The notes: generated by a model from the letters alone, not told the origin. A DNA stretch of 64,000 nt from Bacillota bacterium (GCA_023393125.1 JAEWMQ010000106.1:16679-80678), one strand, 5' to 3'. Shown: positions 27,137-36,392, numbered from the stretch's first letter. A program made the numbers and translations.

Positions 27137-28659
27137 AAGTACTTATTATTGATGATGAGCCTAATGTAAGAGAAGGATTAAAAAAGATTATTCCTTGGGA
27201 GGAAAAAGGCTTTAAAATATGCGGAGAGGGTATAGATGGACAAGATGGTTTAGAAAAAATCCTACTATTAAAACCAGATTTGGTTTTGATAGATATTAAA
27301 ATGCCAGGATTAATGGGGATAGAAGTTATTGAAGAAGCTAAAAAAGCAGGCTTTAGAGGAAGATTTATTATTACAACAGGATATTCAGACTTTACCTATG
27401 CTAAAAAGGCTATGGGACTAGGTGTAGAGGCTTATATTTTAAAACCAATTGATGAAGATGAATTGGATGAAATGATTGAAAAAATTAAAGAAAAACTGTT
27501 AAAAGAAAAAGAAATTACTCAAAGGCTAGATGTAAGTGATACTTACGTTTTTAAAAGTTTGGTAACGCATCTATTGCTAGGAAGTTCATTAAGTAGCATG
27601 GAACAAGATAAATATAATGAGTTAAAAGAAAGCAATGCTACATATCAATTAGTACTTATAGACATAGAAGAGAAAAAAGAAGAAGTAAGTTTAATAGAGG
27701 AGCAGATTAAGAGCTATTTAGGAGCAAGCTTAGATTTGCAAACACTCATTGTTGAGAAATATTTATTAGTTATTATTAAAAATCAAGAAGATGTAGGTAT
27801 AAGTCAAGCTATTAGGATTCTGCAAGAAAAACTTGAAAAGCGCAATCAAATTAAATGTAAAATGGCATTAGATGTTGTACCAGTAAAGATACAGGAAATA
27901 GAAATGAGCTATGCTATAGTTAAAGAGCTTTTAGATAAGAAGTTCCTTTATCCCAATGAGAGTCTTTTGACGGAAGAGTGTATTAACAAATATGCTAAAG
28001 ATAGTATTACACAAAGCATAATAAATGTAGAACGCATTAGCGAACAAATTTATCAATTATTACAAGTAGGAGATACAGTCAAGATTAATCAAGTATTACA
28101 AGAGCTCAAATTGCAGCTACAAAGTAAAGGTGTGAGAAAAGACAAGGTTATTTCTATATTTAGTAACATCTTAGTTAAGTCGCGAGCTAAAACAATGGAG
28201 GCTAACCAAGAACTAGGAAAACTTTTGCATAGTGGAGAAAAAATAATAGAGGCAATTTATCATTGTAGAGATGTAGAAGATGTTATAAAATATGTGGAGG
28301 AACAGTTACATATTATAGTACAAGAGTTTAAAGTAAGCAGTCCTGAAAATAATATGAAAAAGATTATTTATTATATAGAGAATAACTATAGTAAGGATTT
28401 AAAACTGGAATTATTAGCAGAATTATTTAACTATAATAGTGCTTATTTAGGAAAGAGTTTTAAAAATTATACAGGGCAAAGCTTTAATGTTTATATAGAC
28501 CAACTAAGAATAAGCAAAGCAAAAGAGTTACTACTCCATAAAGATATGAAAGTATATGAAATAGCTAAGGCAGTAGGATATAAGCATATTGACTATTTTC
28601 ATAGTAAGTTCAAAAGGTATGTTGGAATTAGTCCTTTAGAGTATAAAAAAAATAGATAA
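27133..28659 (+). CDS. Response regulator with AraC-type DNA-binding domain, YesN type
   Basis: A 508-residue cytosolic partner of the overlapping YesM-like kinase. The receiver domain fills residues 1-120, with acidic pair D7/D8, phosphorylated D54 in LVLIDIKMPG and the conserved Lys in YILKPID. A long middle region of about 280 residues has helical, coiled-coil-like character. The last 100 residues are an AraC/XylS double helix-turn-helix (LAELFNYNSAYLGKSFKNYTG, then VYEIAKAVGYKHIDYFHSKF). It most likely activates the GH95, transporter and GH31 genes that lie just upstream on the same strand; this target is inferred from position only. Confidence 0.95.
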   Translation: MKVLIIDDEPNVREGLKKIIPWEEKGFKICGEGIDGQDGLEKILLLKPDLVLIDIKMPGLMGIEVIEEAKKAGFRGRFIITTGYSDFTYAKKAMGLGVEAYILKPIDEDELDEMIEKIKEKLLKEKEITQRLDVSDTYVFKSLVTHLLLGSSLSSMEQDKYNELKESNATYQLVLIDIEEKKEEVSLIEEQIKSYLGASLDLQTLIVEKYLLVIIKNQEDVGISQAIRILQEKLEKRNQIKCKMALDVVPVKIQEIEMSYAIVKELLDKKFLYPNESLLTEECINKYAKDSITQSIINVERISEQIYQLLQVGDTVKINQVLQELKLQLQSKGVRKDKVISIFSNILVKSRAKTMEANQELGKLLHSGEKIIEAIYHCRDVEDVIKYVEEQLHIIVQEFKVSSPENNMKKIIYYIENNYSKDLKLELLAELFNYNSAYLGKSFKNYTGQSFNVYIDQLRISKAKELLLHKDMKVYEIAKAVGYKHIDYFHSKFKRYVGISPLEYKKNR

Positions 28660-28707
28660 AAGTAGCTGGCAGCATAGACCTAAGATAAAGAGACAGGTAG
28701 TGATTAC

Positions 28708-29517
28708 GTGATCAATATATTTGAAGAATTAAAGGATATGGGATTTGAAAATCTAGATAAAGTAGAACTCTTCCCAGAAAAGGAAGTCTTTGACGAGACA
28801 GAAGATAAAAAAGGAAAGGGATATACTTTAGAGGAAGTATTATATGACAAAACTTATGTGTGTCCTATATGTAAGACGGAATTTAAAACCAAGGCTATAC
28901 GTTCTGGCAAAAATAGATTGCTTAATTCAGATTTAGACTTAAAGCCACAGTTTGATATAGTTAACCCTCTCTTTTATGAGTGTATTGTTTGTGAAGCTTG
29001 TGGTTATGCAGCTCTGAGTAAAAACTTTAGTACATTAACGACAAGTCAAATACGATGGATTAAGGATCAGATTTGTTCTATGTATAAAACCTATCATTAT
29101 GATCCTATTATAGATGCTAAAGCTGCTGTATCTAGATATAAGTTAGCATTACTTAATAGTTTCGTAAAAAAGGCTAAGGACGGAGAAAAAGCTTATATTT
29201 GTTTGAAGTTAGCATGGATTTATAGAGAGTTAAAGGATATTGAACAAGAAAAAATATTCCTAAGTCATGCATTAAAAGGGTTTGAAAACGCATATAATAA
29301 TGAACGTTTTCCTATTTTTGAACTAGGAGAATTAACTACAGCATATATTATTGCAGATATTCATCGTAGATTTAAAGAATATGATAAGGCTATGCAATGG
29401 ATTGGTTATGTTATTTTAGACAAGAGCATTTCCTTAAGACTTAAAACAAGAGCACTTCATTTAAAGGGTGTTATCCAGGATGAAAAGAAGATTGCAGAAA
29501 ATCATCATATTGAGTAA
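28708..29517 (+). CDS. DUF2225 domain protein
   Basis: A 269-residue soluble protein starting at a GTG with only a weak ribosome site. It matches the DUF2225 pattern: a zinc-ribbon-like start with CPICKTEF near residue 52 and CEACGYAALSKNF near residue 96, followed by a helical repeat region that resembles tetratricopeptide repeats (AYICLKLAWIYRELKD, KAMQWIGYVILD). The family is widespread in Clostridia and its function is unknown. It follows the YesN gene by 48 bases in the same direction, but nothing in its sequence ties it to sugar use. It ends in a bidirectional terminator shared with the ferredoxin gene. Confidence 0.85.
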   Translation: MINIFEELKDMGFENLDKVELFPEKEVFDETEDKKGKGYTLEEVLYDKTYVCPICKTEFKTKAIRSGKNRLLNSDLDLKPQFDIVNPLFYECIVCEACGYAALSKNFSTLTTSQIRWIKDQICSMYKTYHYDPIIDAKAAVSRYKLALLNSFVKKAKDGEKAYICLKLAWIYRELKDIEQEKIFLSHALKGFENAYNNERFPIFELGELTTAYIIADIHRRFKEYDKAMQWIGYVILDKSISLRLKTRALHLKGVIQDEKKIAENHHIE

Positions 29518-29548
29518 ATGGTACAATCCGCTCAATATACATAATGAT

Positions 29549-29606
29549 AAAAGAGGTACTATTATATGAGAAAAATGAATTTCTTATATGATAGTACCTC
29601 TTTATT
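29549..29606. terminator. Bidirectional terminator between DUF2225 and ferredoxin genes
   Basis: AAAAGAGGTACTAT with a further TATATGAGAAA pairs with TTTCTTATATGATAGTACCTCTTT with small bulges. A-rich and T-rich flanks allow use from both strands. Confidence 0.8.
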
Positions 29607-29608
29607 AA

Positions 29609-29800
29609 TTATTCAGCAGTGATTGCCTCAACAGGGCAAGAAGCAGCAGCTTCACTAGCATCATCTTCTAATTCTTCAGGTACATCATCTGAAATAGCAA
29701 CAGCTTTACCATCTTCATCATCCATGCTAAATACATCAGGACAAATAGATGGACAAAGTCCACAACCAATACAAGTATCTTTATCTACAACAGCTTTCAT
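29609..29800 (-). CDS. Ferredoxin, [4Fe-4S] type
   Basis: A 63-residue acidic electron carrier. Cysteines C10, C13, C16 and C20 are in CIGCGLCPSICP and a single C55 lies in ASCPVEAI. This is the one-cluster arrangement in which C10, C13, C16 and C55 bind a single [4Fe-4S] cluster and the second site of clostridial 2[4Fe-4S] ferredoxins is lost. AGGAGG lies 7 bases before the ATG. It is monocistronic on the minus strand, between a bidirectional terminator and a divergent ferritin-like gene. It could accept electrons from the pyruvate oxidoreductases in this window, although the usual partner of those enzymes is the 2[4Fe-4S] form. Confidence 0.92.
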   Translation of the reverse strand: MKAVVDKDTCIGCGLCPSICPDVFSMDDEDGKAVAISDDVPEELEDDASEAAASCPVEAITAE

Positions 29801-29973
29801 GTCATAGCCTCCTTTATATATATAAGTACAAACATAGTATAAACAAAAAGTAAGGAATCATGCAACAAAAAGGGAAAATATAGAAAAATATAAATGGAAG
29901 ATAAATGCAAATCTATCACATCTAAAAATATTAGGCATAGAATATAGTGAATTTATTATAAAGGATGATGCAT

Positions 29974-30438
29974 ATGCGTATGAGGCAAAGCTATCCTACG
30001 GAAGAACAATTAGCTAATGCTATTAAGTTAATAGGAAGTTCAGTAGAAAATGAAAAATCAGATGCCATGTTTTATGAATGGCTAATTAATAATATCCCTA
30101 CTTATTTAGATGAGAATACAAGGCAAGACCTTGTAAAGACCATCACTGGCATTAAAGAAGATGAGCAAATGCATAATAAGATTTTCAAAAATATGTATAA
30201 ACAATTAACAGGTAGGGATATTCCTACACCGATGGAAGAAGAGTTTACTCCGCCTGCAAGTTTTAAAGAGGGCGTTATTAAGGCATTAAAAGGTGAAATG
30301 GAAGCGGTTAGAAGATATCGTACAATTATGGCGGGTTTGCCAGATGTTTCGTATAGAGATGCAGTATTTCATGTTTTAACAGATGAATTAAGGCATGGTA
30401 CTCTATATAATTACATCTATACTACCATAATGAAATAA
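29974..30438 (+). CDS. Ferritin-like (rubrerythrin-type) diiron domain protein
   Basis: A 154-residue all-helical protein. The ATG at 29974 is preferred because AAAGGA lies 8 bases upstream; the ATGs at 29965 and 29968 overlap that site. Helices carry carboxylate/histidine motifs of a ferritin-like four-helix bundle: EDEQMHNKIFK near residue 69, GEMEAVRRYRTI near 110 and TDELRHGTLYNYIY at the C-terminus. No rubredoxin-like iron site is present. Relatives handle iron, peroxide or oxygen stress; the exact role is unknown. It is divergent from the ferredoxin gene, 173 bases away, which may point to shared redox regulation. Confidence 0.75.
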   Translation: MRMRQSYPTEEQLANAIKLIGSSVENEKSDAMFYEWLINNIPTYLDENTRQDLVKTITGIKEDEQMHNKIFKNMYKQLTGRDIPTPMEEEFTPPASFKEGVIKALKGEMEAVRRYRTIMAGLPDVSYRDAVFHVLTDELRHGTLYNYIYTTIMK

Positions 30439-30446
30439 AAGGTAAG

Positions 30447-30486
30447 CCTTGTAAGATGTTGTATAGACGTTTTACAAGGTTTTTTG
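30447..30486 (+). terminator. Terminator after ferritin-like gene
   Basis: CCTTGTAA (30447-30454) pairs with TTACAAGG (30472-30479), followed by T6. Confidence 0.8.
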
Positions 30487-30814
30487 TGGTATATATTTTT
30501 ACATGTAATAAATAATGTATGATTTAACCATATAAATAATTTAGACTAAAGTAATAAATCCTATTTAGAAGTAAAATACTATTAGTAAGTCACACTAAAA
30601 ATACTTGCTTAAATGTAATAATTAGGAAAAAAAACACTGTTAGTATCAATAAGCTAAAAAAAATACTTGAAAATGTGATTTATTTGGAAGAAATGTTAGC
30701 ATTTATTATACGATATTGTATGTAATTTGAAGCAGAATATGTTATAATAAGTACGAAAATTGTCGTGTAAGCATATTACGAAGTAAAATCTTAAAGGAGA
30801 CTAGAGATACTAAT
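30487..30814 (+). other. AT-rich intergenic region before pyruvate kinase gene
   Basis: About 330 bases with no gene. Apart from the promoter at 30716-30748 and the ribosome site at 30795-30800, nothing recognisable is seen. Confidence 0.7.
30716..30748 (+). promoter_or_regulatory. Extended -10 promoter for pyk
   Basis: TGTTATAAT gives an extended -10 box (TATAAT at 30743-30748). A TTGTAT at 30716 is 21 bases upstream, so the -35 contribution is weak. The leader would be about 60 bases. Confidence 0.65.
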
Positions 30815-32557
30815 ATGAGAAAAACTAAAATTGTATGTACATTAGGCCCATCAACAAATGATGACAAAATACTAAAAAGATTAATGTTAGAAGGAATGGA
30901 TGTTGCTAGATTCAACTTCTCACATGGAACTCACGAAAGTCATAAAGAAAATTTTGACCGCGTAGATAAGCTAAGAAAAGAACTAGATTTACCTGTAGCA
31001 GTTTTACTCGATACAAAAGGACCAGAAGTAAGAGTTTGTCAGTTTGAAGAAGGAAAAGTTTCTCTTAAAAAAGGTGAGCAGTTTACACTTACAAGTAGAG
31101 ATATTAAAGGAACAAAAGAAATTGTTTCTATCACATATAAAAACTTACCAAACGACGTAAAAGAAGGCTCAAGAATTTTATTAGACGATGGTCTTATTGA
31201 GTTGATAGTAGAAAAAGTAGTTGATGGTACTGATATTGTTTGTAAAGTTATGAACAATGGTGATGTATCAAACAACAAAGGTGTTAATTTACCAGACACA
31301 AGACTTTCTATGCCATACTTAAGTGAAAAAGATAGAGCAGATATTATCTTTGGAATTCAAACAGGTTATGATTTTATTGCTGCTTCTTTTGTAAGATGTG
31401 CAGAAGACGTACTTCAAATTAGAAAAATTCTTGAAGAAAATAATTGCCATTCAATCAATATTATTTCTAAGATTGAAAATCAAGAAGGTGTAGATAATAT
31501 TGATGAAATTATTCGTGTATCTGATGGAATCATGGTAGCTCGTGGGGATATGGGTGTTGAAATTCCAGGAGAAGAAGTACCAGCTATTCAAAAGATGATT
31601 ATTAAGAAAACAGTTGCAGCAGGTAAACAAGTTATTACTGCTACACAAATGTTAGATTCTATGATGAAGAATCCTAGAGCAACAAGAGCTGAAATTAGTG
31701 ACGTTGCTAATGCAATTTATGATGGTACAAGTGCTATCATGTTATCAGGAGAAACAGCAGCAGGTTTATACCCTATAGAATCAGTACAAACAATGGTAAG
31801 AATTGCTTTGAAAACAGAAGCAGATATAGACTATGTAAAACGCTTTAAAGAAAGAGTAGATACTGCAACTAACAATGTAACTAGTGCTATTTCACATGCT
31901 ACATGTACAACAGCACATGACCTTGGTGCAGCTGCTATTGTAACTGTAACTAAATCAGGTAGAACAGCTAGAATGATTTCTAAATATAGACCAGTGTCCC
32001 CAATTTTAGGTTGTACAACTTCAGAAAGTGTATACCGCCATATGAGTTTAATGTGGGGTGTAAAACCACTTTTAATGGAAGAAAAAACAAGTTCAGACGA
32101 GCTGTTTGAAGAAGCATTAGTTGTAGCAGAACACACAGGAATGGTTAATAAAGGTGAATTAGTTGTTATCACAAGTGGGTTACCAGTAGGTGTAACAGGA
32201 ACAACTAATATGATTAAAGTAGATGTTATTGGAAACATCTTAGTATCTGGTGTTGGTATTGGCTCAAAACAAGTATGTGGTAACCTCTGCGTATGTAAAA
32301 CAGAAGAGGAAGCTAATGAGAAGTTTATCGAAGGAGATATTCTTGTTATTCCTGAAACAACAAATTCAATGTTACCATTATTAAAGAGAGCAGCGGGTAT
32401 TATCACAGAAGAAGATGGTGTTAACTCACATGCAGCAATTGTAGGACTTGCTATTGATATTCCAGTCATTACTGGTGCAACAAATGCAACAGATATTCTT
32501 AAAACAGGTTCAGTTGTAAGTCTTGATGCAGGCAGAGGCGTTGTATCAAGCAATTAA
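30815..32557 (+). CDS. pyk: Pyruvate kinase with C-terminal PEP-utilising (phosphohistidine) domain
   Basis: A 580-residue enzyme that makes ATP and pyruvate from phosphoenolpyruvate. MRKTKIVCTLGPST opens the barrel, MLDSMMKNPRATRAEISDVAN and DGTSAIMLSGETAAG carry active-site residues, and an effector domain follows to about residue 475. An extra domain of about 100 residues has ITEEDGVNSHAAIVG, the phosphohistidine motif of PEP-utilising enzymes, found as an appendage in many Firmicutes. The best ribosome site, AAAGGAG, is about 14 bases from the ATG, longer than usual. The gene is monocistronic. Its product feeds the pyruvate oxidoreductases encoded upstream in the window. Confidence 0.97.
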   Translation: MRKTKIVCTLGPSTNDDKILKRLMLEGMDVARFNFSHGTHESHKENFDRVDKLRKELDLPVAVLLDTKGPEVRVCQFEEGKVSLKKGEQFTLTSRDIKGTKEIVSITYKNLPNDVKEGSRILLDDGLIELIVEKVVDGTDIVCKVMNNGDVSNNKGVNLPDTRLSMPYLSEKDRADIIFGIQTGYDFIAASFVRCAEDVLQIRKILEENNCHSINIISKIENQEGVDNIDEIIRVSDGIMVARGDMGVEIPGEEVPAIQKMIIKKTVAAGKQVITATQMLDSMMKNPRATRAEISDVANAIYDGTSAIMLSGETAAGLYPIESVQTMVRIALKTEADIDYVKRFKERVDTATNNVTSAISHATCTTAHDLGAAAIVTVTKSGRTARMISKYRPVSPILGCTTSESVYRHMSLMWGVKPLLMEEKTSSDELFEEALVVAEHTGMVNKGELVVITSGLPVGVTGTTNMIKVDVIGNILVSGVGIGSKQVCGNLCVCKTEEEANEKFIEGDILVIPETTNSMLPLLKRAAGIITEEDGVNSHAAIVGLAIDIPVITGATNATDILKTGSVVSLDAGRGVVSSN

Positions 32558-32577
32558 TTATGATAGTTTTTTAGTGA

Positions 32578-32630
32578 AACAACCATACATAACTAGAACT
32601 ATGATTCTAGTATGTATGGTTGTTATTCTA
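32578..32630 (+). terminator. Terminator or hairpin directly after pyk
   Basis: AACAACCATACAT-ACTAGAA pairs with TTCTAGT-TGTATGGTTGTT with one mismatch. Only a weak T-tract (TTATTC) follows. Confidence 0.75.
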
Positions 32631-32663
32631 TGTAAAAAATGATGCTTAGATAGAAAATTTTAT

Positions 32664-32712
32664 AAAACCAAAAAGGTAACTCTCACTTTTTGAGAGTTAC
32701 CTTTTTGGTTTT
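32664..32712 (+). terminator. Second, 22-base-stem terminator downstream of pyk
   Basis: The stem arms at 32664-32685 and 32691-32712 are perfect complements (core AAGGTAACTCTCA) with a 5-base loop, and the 3' arm ends in TTTT. It comes 33 bases after the first hairpin, with no gene between. Confidence 0.85.
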
Positions 32713-33000
32713 GATAAAGTGTGTATTATTTATAACATCTAAAGTATATTACTACTTAGAAGTATCATGGTGAATAAGTAAACATAGTAATCATGTCAGC
32801 TTTTATTGCTAAATTCTTGAATGAAATACCCTTCAATCTTTAATATATTCAAATATAAATGTAAAAAAATAACAAGTATACATAAAAAAGTAAATTGATA
32901 CATGAAATATCCTAACATAAGAACAGGATTCAGGCAATAAGAAAAGTAAATTTAAACAATATAAATGATGTGATTATCTTTATGAAAAAGTAGTTTAACT
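32713..33000. other. Gene-free AT-rich region
   Basis: Nearly 300 bases between converging units. No open frame with a ribosome site, no promoter pair and no repeat stands out. Confidence 0.6.
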
Positions 33001-33042
33001 AAAAATAAACTAAGTCAAGAAAAGTAGACTTAGTTTATTTTT
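33001..33042. terminator. Terminator for the YjiH-like gene (usable from both strands)
   Basis: AAAAATAAACTAAGT (33001-33015) pairs with ACTTAGTTTATTTTT (33028-33042). On the minus strand it follows the stop at 33053 and ends in T5. Confidence 0.85.
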
Positions 33043-33052
33043 AGAATTTAAA

Positions 33053-34444
33053 CTAGAATATGAGATGAGCAATTAGTGTAATAATCGGCAAAGTAATAAG
33101 TGTACGTTCAATAAAAATAATAAATAGTTCCCACAGCTTAACAGGAATTTTAGAACTTAATAAAAGTGCACCTACTTCAGAGAGATAAATAAGTTGACTA
33201 ACCGATACGCTTGCTACAATAAATCTTGTCATATCACTTTCTATAGAGGAAGCTAGGATAGATGGAAGAAGCATGTCAGCAAATCCAGCAACTAAAGTTT
33301 GTGAGGCGGCGGCAGCCTCTGGGATACCAAGCATGCTTAAAATAGGGGTGAAAGGTATACCCAGTATTTGAAATAGAGGCGTATAAGTAGCTAAAATAAG
33401 TGCTAAAGTACCGATAGACATAACTACAGGAATGACACAGAGCCACATATCAAGTACATTCTTTGAACCATCTATAATAACAGATTTCTTTAAAGTTTGT
33501 TTTTCAGCTTTTTGTAGAGCTTGACTAAAACCATCTGCAACTGTAAGATTTGCTTCTTCAGATGTAGTTTTTGGACTAGAACCATCATAAAGAATATCTT
33601 TTTTTAAAGAAAGAGGTGGGACTTTTGGCATGATGATAGCAGCCGCTAGACAAGCTATGGTAACTGTAAGATAGAAAGGTACAAAAAGATGTCCTAATTT
33701 AACTGTATTAATAACAACTAAGCTAAAGGTAATAGATACTAGTGAGAAAGTAGTGCCGATAACAGCTGCCTCCCTTTTAGTGTAAAACCCGTCCTCGTAC
33801 TGTTTACTAGTAAGTAATACCCCAATGGTTCCATCACCTAACCAAGAAGCAATACAGTCAATTGCAGAACGTCCAGGAAGTCCGAATACAGGACGCATCA
33901 CTTTTACTAGAAGGGAACCAATAAACTCAAGTAAGCCGAAGTCAAGTAGAAGTGGTAGAAATAATCCTGCAAATAGAAAAATAGAAAAAAGTACAGGGAG
34001 TAAATCAGCTAGTATTAAGCTTCCAGTATCGCCAGAAGAGATCATTTCTGCCATTGGGAGCATAAATGCCGGGAAAGAAAAACCCGCTGACTGCATAGTA
34101 ATGATACTAATAAAGATAAATGCTAAAACTCTTAAACTAAGCCAAATCCAAGAAGTATTAAAAAGTGAATTTAAGAACGTATGATTTATAATGAACTTAG
34201 GCTTAAATATAGAGGTAATCAAACTGCCTACTGCAGAAATGCCAGTAACAATGATAAGGATGATACTAATATAGTTATTTAATAAGCTTTGAAGGCTTGA
34301 AGATAAAAGAGCTATAGGGATAGTGATAGAATCATCTTTAGGAATCGGAATGATAAAGAGAAAAATCCCTATTAAAGATGGTATTAAAAATTTAAGAATT
34401 GAAGTTAACTGATACTTAGGATGCGATTTCTTTGTTGTGTGCAT
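33053..34444 (-). CDS. YjiH family membrane protein (nucleoside-recognition/Gate domain)
   Basis: A 463-residue polytopic membrane protein with about ten hydrophobic segments. The central part has VMRPVFGLPGRSAIDCIASWLGDGTIGVLL, split across residues of about 180-210, the Gate-type signature of YjiH and related putative transporters. FYTKREAAVIGTTFSLVSI and the C-terminal SKIPVKLWELFIIFIERTLI also fit the family. The transported substrate is unknown. A GGAAAGG site precedes the ATG at 34444. It is monocistronic, with its own terminator at 33001-33042. The plus-strand frame at 34421-34693 that overlaps its start is not thought to be a gene. Confidence 0.85.
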   Translation of the reverse strand: MHTTKKSHPKYQLTSILKFLIPSLIGIFLFIIPIPKDDSITIPIALLSSSLQSLLNNYISIILIIVTGISAVGSLITSIFKPKFIINHTFLNSLFNTSWIWLSLRVLAFIFISIITMQSAGFSFPAFMLPMAEMISSGDTGSLILADLLPVLFSIFLFAGLFLPLLLDFGLLEFIGSLLVKVMRPVFGLPGRSAIDCIASWLGDGTIGVLLTSKQYEDGFYTKREAAVIGTTFSLVSITFSLVVINTVKLGHLFVPFYLTVTIACLAAAIIMPKVPPLSLKKDILYDGSSPKTTSEEANLTVADGFSQALQKAEKQTLKKSVIIDGSKNVLDMWLCVIPVVMSIGTLALILATYTPLFQILGIPFTPILSMLGIPEAAAASQTLVAGFADMLLPSILASSIESDMTRFIVASVSVSQLIYLSEVGALLLSSKIPVKLWELFIIFIERTLITLPIITLIAHLIF

Positions 34445-34795
34445 ATTTATAATGACCTTTCCGTTAAAAAATTATGTCAACTATTGTTATGTACTATTAT
34501 ATCGATTAAAGCGATGAAAAACAAGAGGTTTATGAATAAATATACGTTTTCTAGAATATGGATACATAACATAAAAAAAGGTATGGCAATGCTTAGCATT
34601 AACCATACATGGAGAAAGGATGTTGTAAAACAGAACATAATAAGCATATATCAGTTGTTAGCTAAAAACAAGGCTATAGGGGTAATTGAATAAGAACATA
34701 GGATTTAAATATAATTACAAAATATTTTGCTATAAAGCACAGAATCCTCTATAATAGAGTTAAATCGACAAGTTTTACAAGCTATCAAAGAAGAA
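34445..34795. other. Divergent intergenic region without recognisable gene
   Basis: About 350 bases between divergent genes. A 90-codon frame (34421-34693, plus strand) has no ribosome site and overlaps the YjiH start codon region, so it was not called. A plus-strand promoter lies at its right end. Confidence 0.6.
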
Positions 34796-34825
34796 TTGTA
34801 TAATAAGCAAGAAATATAGTATAAT
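34796..34825 (+). promoter_or_regulatory. Sigma-A promoter for the 494-residue protein gene
   Basis: TTGTAT (34796-34801), an 18-base spacer and TATAAT (34820-34825), about 42 bases before the start codon. Confidence 0.7.
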
Positions 34826-34866
34826 GCTAGGTAAAATAAAAGAATTAGCTATATAAGGAGTAAAAG

Positions 34867-36351
34867 ATGGAAAGAATAAAGGAAGAATTTAATCGATATA
34901 AATGGGTATTATTAGCAGGTGTTATTGTAGCAATACTTATAGGATTAATTACCGCGAATCTTCATGTTTTACAATTTATGACCTATAAAATGCAAGGGAA
35001 TACAAAAGGAATCATTAGCATTTTAGAGGATAGTGTAAAAAATAGTAACGTACAAGCAGATTGGTATTTTTCACAAGGAATAGACTATTTATTAAGTGAA
35101 AAAGAACTATCAGAGGAGAGCAGACAATTTTTTGAAACTTATTTTGAAGATTTCACAGTAGAAAAGAAATTAGAAGTGATTGAAGGATATAATAAAAAGA
35201 AACTATTGATGCCAACAACGCATATTCTAATGCAAACGATTATGGAAAACTTAGATCATTCTAGCATACAAGGTTATATAAAGAGGATGTCGGGGAGTGA
35301 TTTAGAACAAGGACTTGTTATATATTATGGAAATGATGTCAAAGTAGATACAGCTTTTATTGAGAGTATGTATAAACTGTTAAGCATATATCCAAATAGA
35401 TTGCCATTTGAGAAATTTAAATTTGATTTATATCCTATTCTTTCTTTAACAGGAGAAGACAATGAGATTAAAAAGACAGCTATTTTTAATAAGCTAGAAC
35501 CAGAACTAGCAAAAGAAAGTATTTTCAAATCCTTAAAAAATCAATCAGTGGAAGGTGAGCAATTAAGAAAGTGGGTAGAATTCTTAAATAAAACTCAAAT
35601 TCTAGATAATGGAGTTTATACTAAGTTTAATAGCTTGTACAGTGAGATCTACCTCATACGTAGTCAATACAAGCAGCTAGATGCGCAAGAGATAGACCTT
35701 AAGAATAAAAAGGAAGCTGTAGAAGTACAAATAGGACAAAGTTTAAAAGAGTTAGAAAGTAAAAAGAATGAACTAGCAAGTTTAAATAATGAAATAAGTG
35801 GTATAGATAGTCAATTAGGGGAATTAACAGACTATGCGTATATGGCTCTATATATTGAAAAATCTTCTGGAACAGGTAGTAATGAATATGAAGCCTCAAT
35901 TCCTAAAAAGGGGATTTTCGGAAATTACAAACCGTCTAGTCAAAAGTATATTGTAAAACTTTCAGAGACAAGCTTTTTAAAAGAAGGGGTCTATTATGTA
36001 GATATTTATCTAAAAGGCACCAAGACAAATAATAAGGGAAATGAATATCCTTATTACGTAGAAGTTTCTAGTAATGAGCTAAATAATATAGCCACATTAC
36101 AAGGACAACGAAGCCAAAAAGTAGAAGAAAGAACGGCAGTGCAGCAAGGGATTAATCAGTTAGAAAATGAAGTAAATAGTATTAAAGAAGAAATGGGATA
36201 TGATGAAACTCAAGAAGCATTAAAAAATATTGCAGTAGAAAGAGAAAATTTTAAAAAGAAATTGAATGAAAAAATTGTAGAGATAAAAACGCTATTTGGT
36301 CTTGGTGATTTAAAAATTACCATGGAGGTAGAAGACTCTAAAAAAGAATAG
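34867..36351 (+). CDS. Unrecognised membrane-anchored coiled-coil protein
   Basis: A 494-residue protein of no family I can name. Residues 13-33 (WVLLAGVIVAILIGLITANL) form one membrane anchor with a positively charged short N-terminus, so the bulk is probably outside the cell. Residues of about 40-250 are helical and repeat-like. A coiled coil lies at about 270-320 and another at about 415-470. Between them is a strand-rich domain with SSGTGSNEYEASIPKKGIFGNYKPS. There is no lipobox. AAGGAG precedes the ATG. It has its own good promoter and is followed 41 bases later by a polytopic membrane protein, so the two probably form an envelope complex. Function unknown. Confidence 0.8.
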   Translation: MERIKEEFNRYKWVLLAGVIVAILIGLITANLHVLQFMTYKMQGNTKGIISILEDSVKNSNVQADWYFSQGIDYLLSEKELSEESRQFFETYFEDFTVEKKLEVIEGYNKKKLLMPTTHILMQTIMENLDHSSIQGYIKRMSGSDLEQGLVIYYGNDVKVDTAFIESMYKLLSIYPNRLPFEKFKFDLYPILSLTGEDNEIKKTAIFNKLEPELAKESIFKSLKNQSVEGEQLRKWVEFLNKTQILDNGVYTKFNSLYSEIYLIRSQYKQLDAQEIDLKNKKEAVEVQIGQSLKELESKKNELASLNNEISGIDSQLGELTDYAYMALYIEKSSGTGSNEYEASIPKKGIFGNYKPSSQKYIVKLSETSFLKEGVYYVDIYLKGTKTNNKGNEYPYYVEVSSNELNNIATLQGQRSQKVEERTAVQQGINQLENEVNSIKEEMGYDETQEALKNIAVERENFKKKLNEKIVEIKTLFGLGDLKITMEVEDSKKE

Positions 36352-36392
36352 ATAAAATAAAGAAAAAACGATATATTGGGGAGTTGGGGGAA

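Noticed and set aside
31831..32553. 240-codon minus-strand frame inside pyruvate kinase
   Set aside because: It lies fully antisense to a clear, conserved pyk coding region and has no ribosome site; it reflects codon usage on the opposite strand.
34421..34693. 90-codon plus-strand open frame overlapping the YjiH-like gene start
   Set aside because: No ribosome site, overlaps the divergent gene's start region, and composition looks like translated intergenic sequence.
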